NCBI GenBank assembly: GCA_037355855.1
Contig: CM074768.1
Span: 1,364,001 to 1,428,000 of the forward strand
Length of the DNA: 64,000 nt
Reading direction: 5' to 3'
Origin: Pseudo-nitzschia pungens
Taxonomy: Eukaryota > Bacillariophyta > Bacillariophyceae > Bacillariales > Bacillariaceae
Each line of letters begins with the position of its first letter. Position 1 is the stretch's first letter. The translations under genes and the position numbers were made by a program. Below the pieces are notes generated by a model. The model worked only from the letters and a program-made list of their open reading frames with translations, made no database searches and was not told the origin of the DNA. Below, one piece after another: positions 53,365-63,886 of the stretch.

Positions 53365-53535
53365 AAAAAACCTCAACCTAAAACCTTCAGGTTGTGGTAA
53401 ATAACCTCAACCTACAACCTAAGGTTGCCCTTATTCAACCTACAACCTCAACATAAGGTTTCCCATACTCAACCTACAACCTCAACCTAAATGTTTTTTT
53501 AAGTTCAACAACCTAATTAATGAAAAATTCAACCT
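53365..53535. repeat. CAACCTACAACCTCAACCTAA low-complexity repeat
   Basis: CAACCT units with A, C and T spacers repeat about fifteen times, with AGGTTG complements in places, so partly self-complementary. Confidence 0.8.
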
Positions 53536-53717
53536 GAAGGTCATGGAATTCTCCTAGGCCCCAAAATGTACAGGTTTTTTAAAAAATATTCTATGTAGAA
53601 GTCAGTAGTGAGGCAAACCATATTTTGCGCTGCACAGAAAGTGTATTTTCTTCCGCTCCAGGAGATCTATAATTTTTGTAGTAGTAGTAGCAGATTGTCT
53701 CAAGCATAATTTGTTGA

Positions 53718-53835
53718 TGGGTTGTTGAATGGGTTGTTGAATGGGTTGTTGAATGGGTTGTTGAATGGGTTGTTGAATGGGTTGTCAATTTGGTTGTCCA
53801 TTTGGTTGTCCATTCGGTTGTTGATTTGGTTGTCA
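53718..53835. repeat. 12-bp GGGTTGTTGAAT tandem repeat
   Basis: Five to six near-exact units, then diverged units (GGTTGTCAATTT, GGTTGTCCATTT, GGTTGTTGATTT). Confidence 0.88.
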
Positions 53836-53930
53836 ATTAGGTTCTTCTTTAAAAAGAAATAAATGTACTGGAGAAGAACCCTCTCTTGTTGTTAAGGATG
53901 CAAAAACCAAGGATTTTTTGGAGTAACACC

Positions 53931-53966
53931 TGTAACATGCTAGCGTAAAGCTAGTAGTGTTACGAA
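53931..53966 (+). repeat. gypsy-1 LTR 5' fragment
   Basis: TGTAACATGCTAGCGTAAAG CTAGTAGTGTTACGAA matches the start of the LTR at 63560, then stops at the LINE 3' tail at 53967. Confidence 0.72.
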
Positions 53967-54118
53967 TAATAATATATGTATTTAAATAACTTTAACCACC
54001 AAAGGTGGAACTAAATTACCCAGTCTGTAACCAGACTTTGTCGCCTCCATCAGAGAGTCAGGACCCCAGGTGGTAGAACAACAAATTTTCAAACAAACCT
54101 TGAACAACAAGCAGGGAA
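53967..54118 (-). repeat. LINE 3' terminal region with hairpins
   Basis: Aligns over about 140 bp with the left end of the element at 56761-56950: the same tail TAATAATA, ACCACC-AAGGTGG hairpin, CAGTCTGTAACCAGACTTT hairpin, GTCGCCTC, GGTNGTAGAAC and AAACCTTG blocks in order. Such 3' hairpins plus a short repeat are what LINE reverse transcriptases recognise. Confidence 0.75.
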
Positions 54119-54121
54119 ATA

Positions 54122-54653
54122 CTTCCTCCGTTCCGAAATAAGTGTTCGATGACCAAAACATGTGCGTTCCAAATTAACTGTTCATTTGTGTAGAAAATAT
54201 GTAGAAGTTGTACCACAGAATTAAAATAGGTGCGTATCAAAATCACCATGCACAAATGAAAATAACTAGTGTTATCACGCTATTTTTAGTGTATGACGAG
54301 AAAAAAATAGGCTATCTTGAGACAAAAACGAAAGGCAAGAACACTCTTCTGCTTAATATAAATAAAACACATAAAAAAGCTTTCAGTCTCAGCTTTAAGG
54401 GGGAACTTTCCGGAGATTCAAATGACTGGTGGAAGCCTTTCAACCGGTAAAACCGCATTTTTAGGGCAATAAAGGCTATATTTGAGTCCCAATGAAAGGA
54501 AGACCAATTCTCTTGGTGTATATGGTGTTCAGCCAACATAAAGAGTTGCTTATGGAGAGTTCAATGCAAAAAGAATGGTTACTAAAGGTTGGAAACTGAT
54601 CAATAGACAAGCTTGTATGTGCAAAACCAACAGTTATTTCGGAACAGAGGAAG
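54122..54653. mobile_element. Stowaway-like Tc1/mariner MITE
   Basis: Ends CTTCCTCCGTTCCGAAATAA and its complement TTATTTCGGAACAGAGGAAG, flanked by TA (54120-54121 and 54654-54655). The terminus is close to the CTCCCTCCGTTCC end of plant Stowaway MITEs. Interior shared with 9435-9859. 532 bp, no transposase. Confidence 0.87.
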
Positions 54654-54783
54654 TAAACAAAACAAGTCCCACAAAAGAGGGACTGGAGAGAAAATGAAGT
54701 GGGAAGGAAGATAGTGGGAGAAGACCCAGCATCAAAAGGTATGGGACATGATGAGAAGCAGGAACAGAGTAGAAAACACCATG

Positions 54784-55543
54784 TTACAAGGTGGAAGCAA
54801 CCCTAAGATCCACTAAGCCAAGCTCGCAGTAGAGCAGCTTCTTGTTGGTATGGCTGCACTGGTTGGACAGGTCCTGCATATTGTTTCGGGCAAGGTGGAT
54901 GGTGGCAAGCCACTGCCTCTTGGCAGTGAGGGTGTAACCTTGTAGGACTTGGAGAGTGGTTTGTAAAAGGCAGTGTGACTGGGGGAGTGCACCAGCTGCA
55001 CCAATGGCCAATTCAGAGGAAATGGAAGCATCAAGAGATTGGTGTTGTTCAGCTTCAAGTGTTCCCCCAGGACCATGGAGCCGTTCATTCCGGTAAGCCC
55101 AAAGATCCCAGCAGGTGAGAAAGAACTGATGGATGATAGCTGTAGCCCAACGTCTAGGAGAGCACTTGCTGCCAATCAGGGAGTAGTAGTCAGCCTGGAT
55201 GTGATGCCAGAGAGAAGACCACCTACCAAGAAGCCAGTTGTGCCAACCTATTGTCCTCTGTGCCCTGACAGCAGAAGCAATTGCAGGGGGATAGGATGAA
55301 GGGTGGATGCTCCTGCCCCTACGAACCCTATGGAGAAGATCCACAATGGCAGCAACCAAAGATGGATCAGTCTGCTCAACCTCAAGCCTCTGCTGTAGGG
55401 GACCCCTGAAGGCAGACATACTATGCTTGACAGCCCCAAGGTCCTTGCAGGAGAGCACATGAGAAACCTTCTTGTTGTCTGCATCACACAAGCGGCACCT
55501 GGAGTGATCCTGATGCTGGTAGTGAAGGAGCTGGTTGCCGACA
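54784..55543 (-). pseudogene. LINE ORF C-terminal region (zf-RVT type), truncated
   Basis: From the LTR junction the frame reads GNQLLHYQHQDHSRCRLCD...VSHVLSCKD, a Cys/Cys/His/Cys zinc-binding segment found C-terminal to RT in many LINEs (zf-RVT), then a helical region with IGWHNWLLGRWS, CWDLWAYRNERLHGPGG and KRQWLATIHLAR, a conserved pattern in diatom LINE-like proteins as I recall them. It ends at a TAA/TAG-type stop at 54784. RT and endonuclease parts are missing; KFASGCIGVG from the same frame is found beyond the gypsy-2 insertion at 63473-63511. Whether the parent element was active is unknown. Confidence 0.75.
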
Positions 55544-55735
55544 TGCCGTGCACCAAAATACAGTCACAAGTACATACGGGACTGGATTAAGGATAAGGAT
55601 AAAAGAATCAGCGAGTCGACAGAATCGCCGATTCAGAGGGCTCTTAGAACTGTAGCAAATAGACTAACCAATAGAGCTCACAATTTGCATATCACTACTG
55701 CTTCAACCAATCACTAGTAGACCCGGGGTATGGCA
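55544..55735 (+). repeat. 5' LTR, gypsy-2 copy 3
   Basis: 192 bp, TGCCGTGCACC to GGGGTATGGCA, followed by the palindrome TGATTTTAAAATCA (55736-55749). Confidence 0.92.
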
Positions 55736-56481
55736 TGATTTTAAAATCAAGCTGAGCGCTGATGACCATGAACAGAAAGGAACCGATCGGCCAAGGCGCC
55801 GACGGGACCGAAAGACTGTCAAGAATGGAGGCGCAGAGAAGCAAAACAGGGAGAAGGATATACAGTGTCTGCAGCACTAAGGAATACCGACCCCAACAGC
55901 AGCTAGCTCCATCAGATGGAACAGCAGCAACAACAGGGACACCTAAGGACCTAAACAGGACCATGGTCGACAGCAAGAAATAATCGAAAAATTCGAAAAT
56001 GCACACTGAAAAAGTGACACATAAATCAGGGAGTGGACTCAATGGACCAACACTGAGTGGGCGGACAGACCGAAGAAGGTATGCCAACCAAAACCGAAAT
56101 ATACGGATATCCGGAAAGGTATATAATAAATATCCGAACACCACTAACCCCACGGGAAACCGGGAAGTGGGACCGGCCCAGTGACTGCTTAACAGAGAAG
56201 CAACGCCGGAGAACCACGGGAATCGAATCCCACAAAATAAAAACAGAAACAACTCCGGGGAACCACAGGATTCCCGGGAGCTAAAGAGAGAAACAACTCC
56301 CACCAATGGGCAAACCAGGGGGAGAAATCAGTTATAACACGAGTTATCACGAGAACAGTGCCAAAATCCAGCAATCAGAGCTGGAGGAACTGAGTAATCA
56401 TTCTTGCTCAATTTCGACACAAGCAACAAAGATAACAGAAATAGTGTAATTAAATTAAATAGAATAACTGATTAACCCACC

Positions 56482-56760
56482 ATGGCGTCTAAAGGAACCA
56501 AACAGAAACCCTTTACCTTTACACGAGAAGATTGGCCGGAGGATGCCACTGCTGTAAAGATGAGCATAGACTCAGAAAAAGGGGGAGTGGCCTTCAGTGA
56601 CTATCTGAAGGTACTCACCAGCACCGAAAGACCGAAACTCTTCATCATCTGGAAGAGAGACTTTGACCAGAAAATTGCTGGCAATGAAAAACTCCAAGGA
56701 GACCAGAAACTGGACGTCCTCCAGAGAGTCCTCTCCCACGAGGCGCTCTCCATTGTCCAG
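56482..56760 (+). pseudogene. gypsy-2 gag, copy 3, 5' part
   Basis: First 93 codons of Gag, ACCATGG context, up to EALSIVQ. At 56761 the non-coding element begins with TAATAATAATA, giving an immediate stop. The last 19 bp (GGCGCTCTCCATTGTCCAG) are repeated at 58857 after the insertion. Confidence 0.93.
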
Positions 56761-58856
56761 TAATAATAATATACTTATTTAAGTAGGAAAATCCACCGAA
56801 GGTGGTTAAAAGCTACTCAGTCTGTAACCAGACTTTATCGTCGCCTCAATCGAAGAGAGGTTAGGCCCCAAGTTGTAGAACGACGCGCCGCCTCAACCAT
56901 GGGGAATAGGCCCCAGGTTGTAAGGACGGCTATTTTGCAAACGAACCTTGGTAAGAAACAGGAAAAAAACGAACCAGTCCAGAGCACAACAGACACTGCT
57001 GTTGCAAAGCGTACAGGAAACGGGGTAACAAGAACGTGAAAGGGAAAGACACAAGCAAAACTGTCCCTCCAATGCTGGTGTGCAGCATCCGTAATGCTAG
57101 TGGTCAGCTGACACAAGCAAAACCCTGACTAGATACATGGTATCTGTAATGCTAGTGGTCAGCGTACAAAAGCAAAACTCCTCTCTGAATGCTGGATTGC
57201 AGCATCACCAGTAATGCGAGTAGTCATCCCCAAACACATTCCTGTAACCACTGTATGGTACATATAGTACGGAGCCTACTACCAAATTCGTAACAGCTGT
57301 CCTTCTGTTCGAACTTCGTAGTAGGAGACACGTAGAGGCGGTGGAGCCTACTACCAAATTCAAATTCGTAACAGCTGGCCTTCTGTTCGAACTTGAACTT
57401 GCTCTCCTGTAGTAGCTTGGAAACAGGGCCTTTAAGTGAAAACACTTATGGACCATCAGGGCTGTAGGCTTGAAAACAGGTCTCTGCTGTACTGTGAACT
57501 GGAGGGGTATATGTAGGTGGTGGTGCGTTAAGTAACATGTACTTAGCAGCTTTGGGGCTTGGGTCATAAAAACAGTAGGTCCATAATCAAAAACAATTAT
57601 GGACTATCAGGGCAGTAGACTTGAAAACAGATGACAGTTGAAGTGTGCATCTGAGAGGGTTATGTAGGTAGGAGAGCCTTAAGCAAGCTGTACTTAGCGG
57701 CTTTGGGGCTTGGGTCAGGAAATAGTAGGACCTTAAGTGAGAACACTTATGGTCCAGCAGGGCAGTAGACTTGAAAACAGATGACAGTTGAAGTGTGCAT
57801 CTGAGAGGTATATGTAGGTAGGAGAGCCTTAAGCAAGCTGTACTTAGCGGCTTTGGGGCTTGGGTAAGGAAACAGTAGGACCATAAGCGAAAACACTTAT
57901 GGTCCATCAGGGCAGTAGACTTGAAAACAGATGACAGTTGAAGAATGCATCTGAGAGGTATATGTAGGTAGGGGAGCCTTAAGCAAACTGTACTTAGTGG
58001 CTTTAGGGCTTGGGTCAGGAAACAGTAGGACCATAAGCGAAAACACTTAGGGTCCATCAGGGCAGAAGACTTGGAAACAGATGACATTTATACAGTACAC
58101 CTGAGAGGGTTATGTAGGTGGTGGAGCCTTAAGCAAACTGTACTTAGCGGCTTTGGGGCTTGGGTCAAGAAACAGTAGGACCATAAGTGAAAACACTTAT
58201 GGTCCAGCAGGGCAGTAGACTTGGAAACAGATGACATTTATACTGTACACCTGAGAGGTATATGTAGATGGTAGAGCCTTAAGTGAACTGTACTTAGCGG
58301 CTTTTGGGCTTGGGTCAGAAAACATCAGGACCATAAGCGAAAACACTTATGTACCAGCAGGGCATTAGACTTGGAAACAGATGACATCTGGAATTTCGTG
58401 TAGAAATATTCCTACAGTGGAAGAACTTTAAGTGAGAATCACTTAAGCAGCTTGGAAACAGTGTAGAACATTAAGTATAGCAAGATATACGTAAGGGCCT
58501 TGGTTGGAGCTTGGGAACAGATCGAAGCCGTACATCGAAAAAGAGTGGTGAATTGCTGTAGAGTCTGTACTGGAAGTGCTGTAGAAAATTATGTGTCGAT
58601 CTTGGTTTTGGTGCTGCTGCTGATCCCTCGGTCAAGCAGTGAATTGGCAACAAACTCAACGAAAGGAAGCATCCAGCAACTGAACCGATAGCAGAAACGA
58701 AGAGCGCAGGTCTTGGTTAATACATGTAGGTCCTGGGGTTGTGATTGGGGGTGTAGAAGGGAGCGAGATATCGCATGGTAAAGTTGTGTAGAAATCTACG
58801 TATTTTTAGTACTGGAACATCGGAACGTCGGACAAAATGCGCGTCGCGCAAATTGT
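56761..58856 (-). mobile_element. Non-coding, hairpin-rich retroelement with LINE-like 3' end (complete copy)
   Basis: 2096 bp inserted in gypsy-2 gag with a 19-bp target-site duplication, 56742-56760 and 58857-58875. Read on the minus strand it starts ACAATTTGCGCGACGCGC, has a unique 5' region of about 350 bp, an array of about six 150-bp units, a second region with three 75-bp GTAATGCTAGTGGTCAGC units, and a 3' end with two hairpins and a (TTA)n tail. The last 190 bp match the 3' end of the LINE at 53967. There are no terminal inverted repeats and no convincing protein. Long duplication, lack of inverted ends and a LINE-type 3' end fit target-primed reverse transcription by a LINE in trans. 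The same family forms 1-2934. Confidence 0.85.
57558..58460. repeat. 150-bp tandem array with an internal hairpin per unit
   Basis: Six units start GGGCTTGGGT(C/A)A at about 57556, 57706, 57856, 58006, 58157 and 58307. Each holds a self-complementary block of the form ACCATAAGTG-AAAA-CACTTATGGT, perfect near 58180 and with one or two mismatches elsewhere. Then follow GACTTGAAAACAGATGACA, CTGAGAGG(T/G)TATATGTAG and AGCCTTAAGCAA(G/A)CTGTACTTAG blocks. Confidence 0.9.
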
Positions 58857-58875
58857 GGCGCTCTCCATTGTCCAG

Positions 58876-60003
58876 ATGGTTCTGGGCCGGACCTACTACG
58901 CCGAACCAGGGCACAAGGTCCACAGCAGTCAGCTGATCCAACAGAAACTCCAGAGGATTGCACTGAGGGAACCTACCAAACCCCCCTCAAACAAACCCAA
59001 GGAAGCGGTTACGGGCACCGCCCCAACCGAGAACAATGACGCGACTGCTACGGCGGCGTCCGAACAAGAACTGGAACCCGCCGTACTCGACGGTCCGGTC
59101 CCAAAGAAAAGGGTCCCGAATACCCTCATTCAGTACTACCAAACCCAGGGGTACAGAAAGGATGTCATTGAGGAGTGTATGCACGCCCTCAAGCTCAAAA
59201 TCTTTGGCAATGATATGAATGGCAAACGGTCCTACATCCTGCTCCGGAGATTCATCCGGATCACAAAAATTGACATGAAACACGGTATCCGCTCTTGGGC
59301 GAACCGCATGGCCGAACTACAGAGCTATCTACCAGACTGCCTCTGGGAAAGCGGCACCGCAACCGGCGCTGCTCTGTCCAGCTACTCGGAAGAGGACATG
59401 AAGGAAATCTTAGATTCCAACATGACCCACTCCCAACGGGAGAAACTGGACCATATCCGATGGGACGTCTACTCCCACTCCTTCAACACCACCATCGACA
59501 AACTCGAAAACCTGGAAATCACCATCCGGAGCGAGGACGAGCTCCGCAAACGAATCTCCGACCTCGAAAAACAGACCGGTGGTCCCAAGAAGCCACCCAA
59601 GGCCGCATCTGGGGGAGGAACCCACCACGGGAAGTCCCCTGGCAAAACGAAGCGCCCTATGGATAACGGCAACAAACAGCTAGTATGCAAGACCTGTGGC
59701 AAGGTCCACGCCGGCAAATGCTGGAAACTAACCGGAGGACCCTCCAAGAAGGGGAAAATCAACCGGGAAACCATCAACTTGCTCAAGGAGCACTTTATGG
59801 CAAAAGAAGACTCAGACAACGAGCAACATCCCAAGCCCCACTGGGGAAGGAACCTCTCAAACCATGAGTACTCCTATGTGCTGGCTACGGCCCAAGCCGA
59901 CCACGAAGTCTCCGATGACGAGATCGATATCTCCGAACGAGAACTCAAAGAGTACAGAAGAAAGTACAGAAAGACCTTTAAGAAGAAAGGATCCCACAAC
60001 TGA
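58876..60003 (+). pseudogene. gypsy-2 gag, copy 3, 3' part
   Basis: Resumes after the duplicated 19 bp (58857-58875) with MVLGRTYYAEPGHKVH. The rest of the capsid-like region, the linker, and the zinc knuckle VCKTCGKVHAGKCW are open to the UGA at 60001-60003. This copy's linker differs from copies 1 and 2. The ATG at 58837 belongs to the inserted element. Confidence 0.92.
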
Positions 60004-63000
60004 ATGGCTCCTGATACCATCCACACTGGACCCCGCATAATCAACCGGTTTGCAGACGTCTGTGTGGAGGTATTGGACCACAAGGGAAGGGGAAGGATGC
60101 TCCGGGGCCTACTAGACTCTGGTTGCTCCAAATCCATCATACTACAACATTTTGTCGACCGAAGTCAACTAACGAAACGAGACCAAAGATCTGTCACCTA
60201 TAATACCTATGGGGGCAAGTTCCGAACCAAGTCTGCGGCTTCAGTGGGACTAAGACTGATAGAATTTTCAAACTCAAAGACCATCAAATGGACCTTCCAA
60301 GTGGATGAATACCATCACCACGAGGAGGTGCCCTATGACATGATTATAGGATCGGACCTGATGGCACAACTGGGACTGGATATAAAATACAGCTCCCGAA
60401 CAATCGAATGGCAGGGCGCCTCCATCCCCATGAAGGGAATGGGGGAACTCTCGAACCCGGACAAATGTGAGGCAGTATTCTTTGCCAACACACAAAGTCC
60501 AATCCTCCAACAAGAGGAAGAAAGGCAAGCCAAAATCCTGGACGCCGACTACTCCAAAGTCAATATAGACGCTATGGTCAATGACCTGGAGATTACAGAC
60601 GCGTCCAAGGAAGCCCTGAAGAAAACACTGAAGAAATTCCCAACCCTCTTTGGAGGAGGATTGGGTCTGCTCAAAAATATAGAACCGGTGTCCATTGAAC
60701 TCCAACCAGGGGTCAAACCGGTCCGGCAGAGGTACTATTCTGTACCCCATGCCTTTGAACAGGCACTCCGAAAGGAGATCGCCAGGCTCTGTGAGATTGG
60801 AGTTCTGGAGAAACTCCCCCACGATGATGACTCACCATGGGCGTCCCCTACCTTCTGTCAACCCAAAAAGACAGGGGACATCCGCGTTCTAACGGACTTC
60901 CGAAAGATGAATGCAGCCATCCAACGGAAACCATTCCCACTACCACGAATAGGGGAAACAATCCAAAGGCTCCAGAAGTTCAAGTCAGCTACGGCACTGG
61001 ACTTGTCCCAAGGATATTATACCATTCCCATTTGCAAGGAGAGCCAAAAGATCTGCTCTACCATTTTGCCATGGGGAAAATATGCCTACAAACGACTGGC
61101 AATGGGAATTGCATGTGCACCTGATATCTTCCAGTCAGTCATGATGAACCTACTAGGGGACCTGGACTATGTCCTTGTCTATATCGATGACATCCTAATC
61201 ATCCAGAGGGAAGGCGAGTCCAAACAGGATCACCTCCACAAAATCGACACAGTCCTACAGCGACTGGATGATGCTGGCTTCAGAGCCAACCTAAGGAAAT
61301 CCTTCTTCATGCAAAAAGAAGTGGAATACCTGGGATTTCTGTTAACAACAGAGGGCATCCAACCCCAACCAAAGAAGCTGGAGGCGATGAAGCGCCTGGA
61401 AGCCCCCAAGAACACCAAGCAACTCAAGATGTTCCTTGGAATGGTCAACTTCTACAGGGATATGTGGAAGCGCCGCTCCCACATCCTGGCCCCCCTCAAC
61501 AAACTAGCGGGAAAGAAGGGAAAAATGAACTGGTACTGGGGACCAGCAGAGCAAAAAGCTTTCATGGAGGCAAAGAGGATGCTTGCAGAGGAAGCCAAGC
61601 TAGCATTCCCGGATTTTACGAAACCTTTTCATCTCTACTCAGACGCCAGTGATCGACAACTGGGAGCCACTGTATGCCAAGACGGCAAACCACTTGGCTT
61701 CTATACTCGGAAACTGAACTCAGCGCAGCTCAACTACACCGTAGGAGAAAAAGAACTCCTTGGCATAGTGGAAGGGCTCAAAGCGTTTGAAGGAATCCTA
61801 CGAGGACAAGATGTGATTATTCACACAGACCACCTTAACTTGCTCTACCAGCAGATGCCCACCCAAAGGATGGTCCGGTGGAGACTCCTTATGGAGGAGT
61901 TCCACCCGGTAGTCAATCATGTTGCTGGCAAAGATAATGATGCAGCAGACGCATTGTCTTGACTGGATATCACTGAGGATCCAGCAGATACTGTGGAATG
62001 GCTACCACCAAATAAGCCCCTCACCTATGCGGACGAGGAAGAGCACCTCCGGCAACTCCTATTCCCACTTGGAGAAGCACCGGAAGAATTCCAGGGCAAT
62101 AGTGCATTCCCACTTGCCCCGGACATGATCCAGTTCTACCAACAAAAGGACAAGAGAATCACGAGTGCTCTGGGAAAAGACAACCGACTAACCACCAAAA
62201 ATGTGGAAGGGTATAGTCTAATCCACAGGGAAGGGAAGATCCTAATCCCGGACAAACTCAAAGACAGAGTTATGGAATGGTACCACAGCATGCTGGTCCA
62301 TCCTGGAGAAAAGAGGATGGAACAGAGCATTCGCTCGGTGTTCACCTGGAGAGGCCTCCGGAAGGACGTCCAGGACCTCTGCAAACACTGCCACACGTGC
62401 CAGATGTTTAAGAAAAGTGGCCGGAAGAAGTACGGACTACTACCGGAGAAAGCAGTCGAGGTTACCAAATGGCAGAGGGTCAATGTGGACCTCTGGGGAC
62501 CTGCAACTGTCCACAACAAAAATGGTAAAGACTACCATATCCATGTCCTCACCATGGTGGACCCAGTGACCGGATGGTTTGAACTGGCTCATCTGAAGGA
62601 CTCCCCAAATGCAGCAGAAACTCAACGGTTGTTGGACAGTACCTGGCTAGCAAGGTATCTGCGCCCAAAGGAAATTGGCTTTGATGGCGGGAGTGAGTTC
62701 AAAGCAGAGTTCCAGGAACTCTGTGACAACATGGGGATGAAAAGAAAGCCCAGTGGTGCTTGGAACCCTCAATCCAATTCTGTGTTGGAAAGAATCCGCC
62801 AGGTCCTGAAGGATTGCCTCTTATCCTTTAACCTGGAACAAAGAGACCTCCATGAGAAGGATCCTTTTGAGGAGTTCACCACCAAGGCAGCGTACGCCAT
62901 CAGAAGTGCCATCCACACCACCCGGGGATATTCCCCAGCGCAATTGGTGTTTGGAAGGGACATGTTCATGCCTGTGAATTTCCCAGTGGATTGGGAAGCA

Positions 63001-63327
63001 ATCCAAGCAAGGAAACAGAAGAGTATCCACAAGAGTAATATCCGGGAGAATCAGAAGAGGATCCCCCATGTCTATAAGGAAGGAGACTATGTCACTCTGG
63101 AAAGGAAGGGCATTATCCCGAAATTATCCTTCCCACGGCAAGGACCTTACAAGGTGCTCAAGGCCCATGAGAATGGAACTGTAACTATTGAAACTGCTCC
63201 CTTTGTAACTGACCGGGTTAACATCAGGAGAGTCCACCCCTATTATTGTAGGGATCCCGTAACAGTACCATGGAGGAGTATGCCGTGCACCAAAATACAG
63301 TCACGAGTACACACGGGACTGGATTAA
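60004..63327 (+). pseudogene. gypsy-2 pol, copy 3 (one nonsense codon, lost stop)
   Basis: Starts at ATG next to the gag UGA, same frame. Protease, RT (YIDD), RNase H and integrase domains are all present and in frame. TGA at 61960-61962 (ALS-stop-LDI; the other copies have Arg CGC here) ends the first part inside the RNase H/integrase junction. The frame then continues unbroken through integrase. Near 63256 GATCCCGTAACAG replaces GATCCTATTCAGTCGTAACAG of copy 1, an 8-nt deletion that shifts past the natural stop, so translation would run into the 3' LTR to 63327. Confidence 0.9.
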
Positions 63328-63472
63328 GGATAAGGATAAAAGAATCAGCGAGTCGACAGAATCGCCGATTCAGAGGGCTCTTAGAACTGTAGCAAATAGA
63401 CTAACCAATAGAGCTCACAATTTGCATATCACTACTACTTCAACCAATCACTAGTAGACCCGGGGTATGGCA
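63281..63472 (+). repeat. 3' LTR, gypsy-2 copy 3
   Basis: 192 bp. Differs from 55544-55735 at three positions: GAGTACACA for AAGTACATA (two) and ACTACTACTT for ACTACTGCTT (one). Confidence 0.92.
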
Positions 63473-63511
63473 CAACACCAATGCAGCCAGAAGCAAACTT
63501 GACAAACCACC
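63473..63511 (-). pseudogene. LINE ORF fragment beyond the gypsy-2 insertion
   Basis: Minus strand reads NYRWFVKFASGCIGVG in the frame that continues into GNQLLHYQ at 55543 once the gypsy-2 copy and its duplication are disregarded. A TAA precedes it, so the LINE seems 5'-truncated here. Confidence 0.6.
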
Positions 63512-63559
63512 TATAATTTTAATAGTAGTAGTAGCAGATTGTCTCAAGCATTATGTTGT

Positions 63560-63886
63560 TGTAACATGCTAGCGTAAGCTACTAGTAGTGTTACGACTGA
63601 ATAATTAACCGAATCCCATTTGGGAATTGAATATAAAGATATTCAGATATGTACATACCATATGTACATTCCGCCAACTATAGTTGAGTCCCAGATCAAA
63701 ATATATGCCTAATCGGATGACTCGACAAAGGACTAACGTTTATGGCAAGAGCATGCCTAATTTGGCATATGTCAAGCATGCGCTGCCATCAAAAATTTCA
63801 TGTATTCTGATTATTAATGTTTTGTAAATTCTCTAAGCACACACAATTTTAATACCACTCCGAAATTTCTACCTTAGAGTGTTACA
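63560..63886 (+). repeat. 5' LTR of a further gypsy-1 element (copy D)
   Basis: 327 bp, TGTAACATGCTAGCG to GAGTGTTACA, plus strand. Followed by CAGTGATTACTGTCC, the palindrome with one mismatch. Confidence 0.87.

Larger units (their letters stand above)
53967..55543 (-). mobile_element. LINE (non-LTR retrotransposon), 3' portion
   Basis: Minus strand. The ORF end is at 54784 and the 3' untranslated region continues to 53967, where it ends in two hairpins (AGTCTG-TAAC-CAGACT and CCACC-TTT-GGTGG) and a (TTA)-type tail. A Stowaway-like MITE (54122-54653) sits in the 3' UTR. Upstream coding sequence is cut at 55544 by gypsy-2 copy 3 and resumes briefly at 63473-63511. The RT domain is not in the window. 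Confidence 0.72.
55544..63472 (+). mobile_element. gypsy-2 LTR retrotransposon, copy 3 (inactivated)
   Basis: Two 192-bp LTRs differing at three positions. Flanks CGACA (55539-55543) and CAACA (63473-63477) are a duplication with one change. gag is split by the non-coding element at 56761-58856; pol has a nonsense TGA at 61960 and an 8-nt deletion that removes its stop. It inserted in the LINE ORF. The LTR differences and pol lesions make it older than copies 1 and 2. Confidence 0.93.

Noticed and set aside
58837..58856. ATG at 58837 as the start of gypsy-2 gag
   Set aside because: It belongs to the end of the inserted non-coding element; the true gag start is at 56482, before the insertion.
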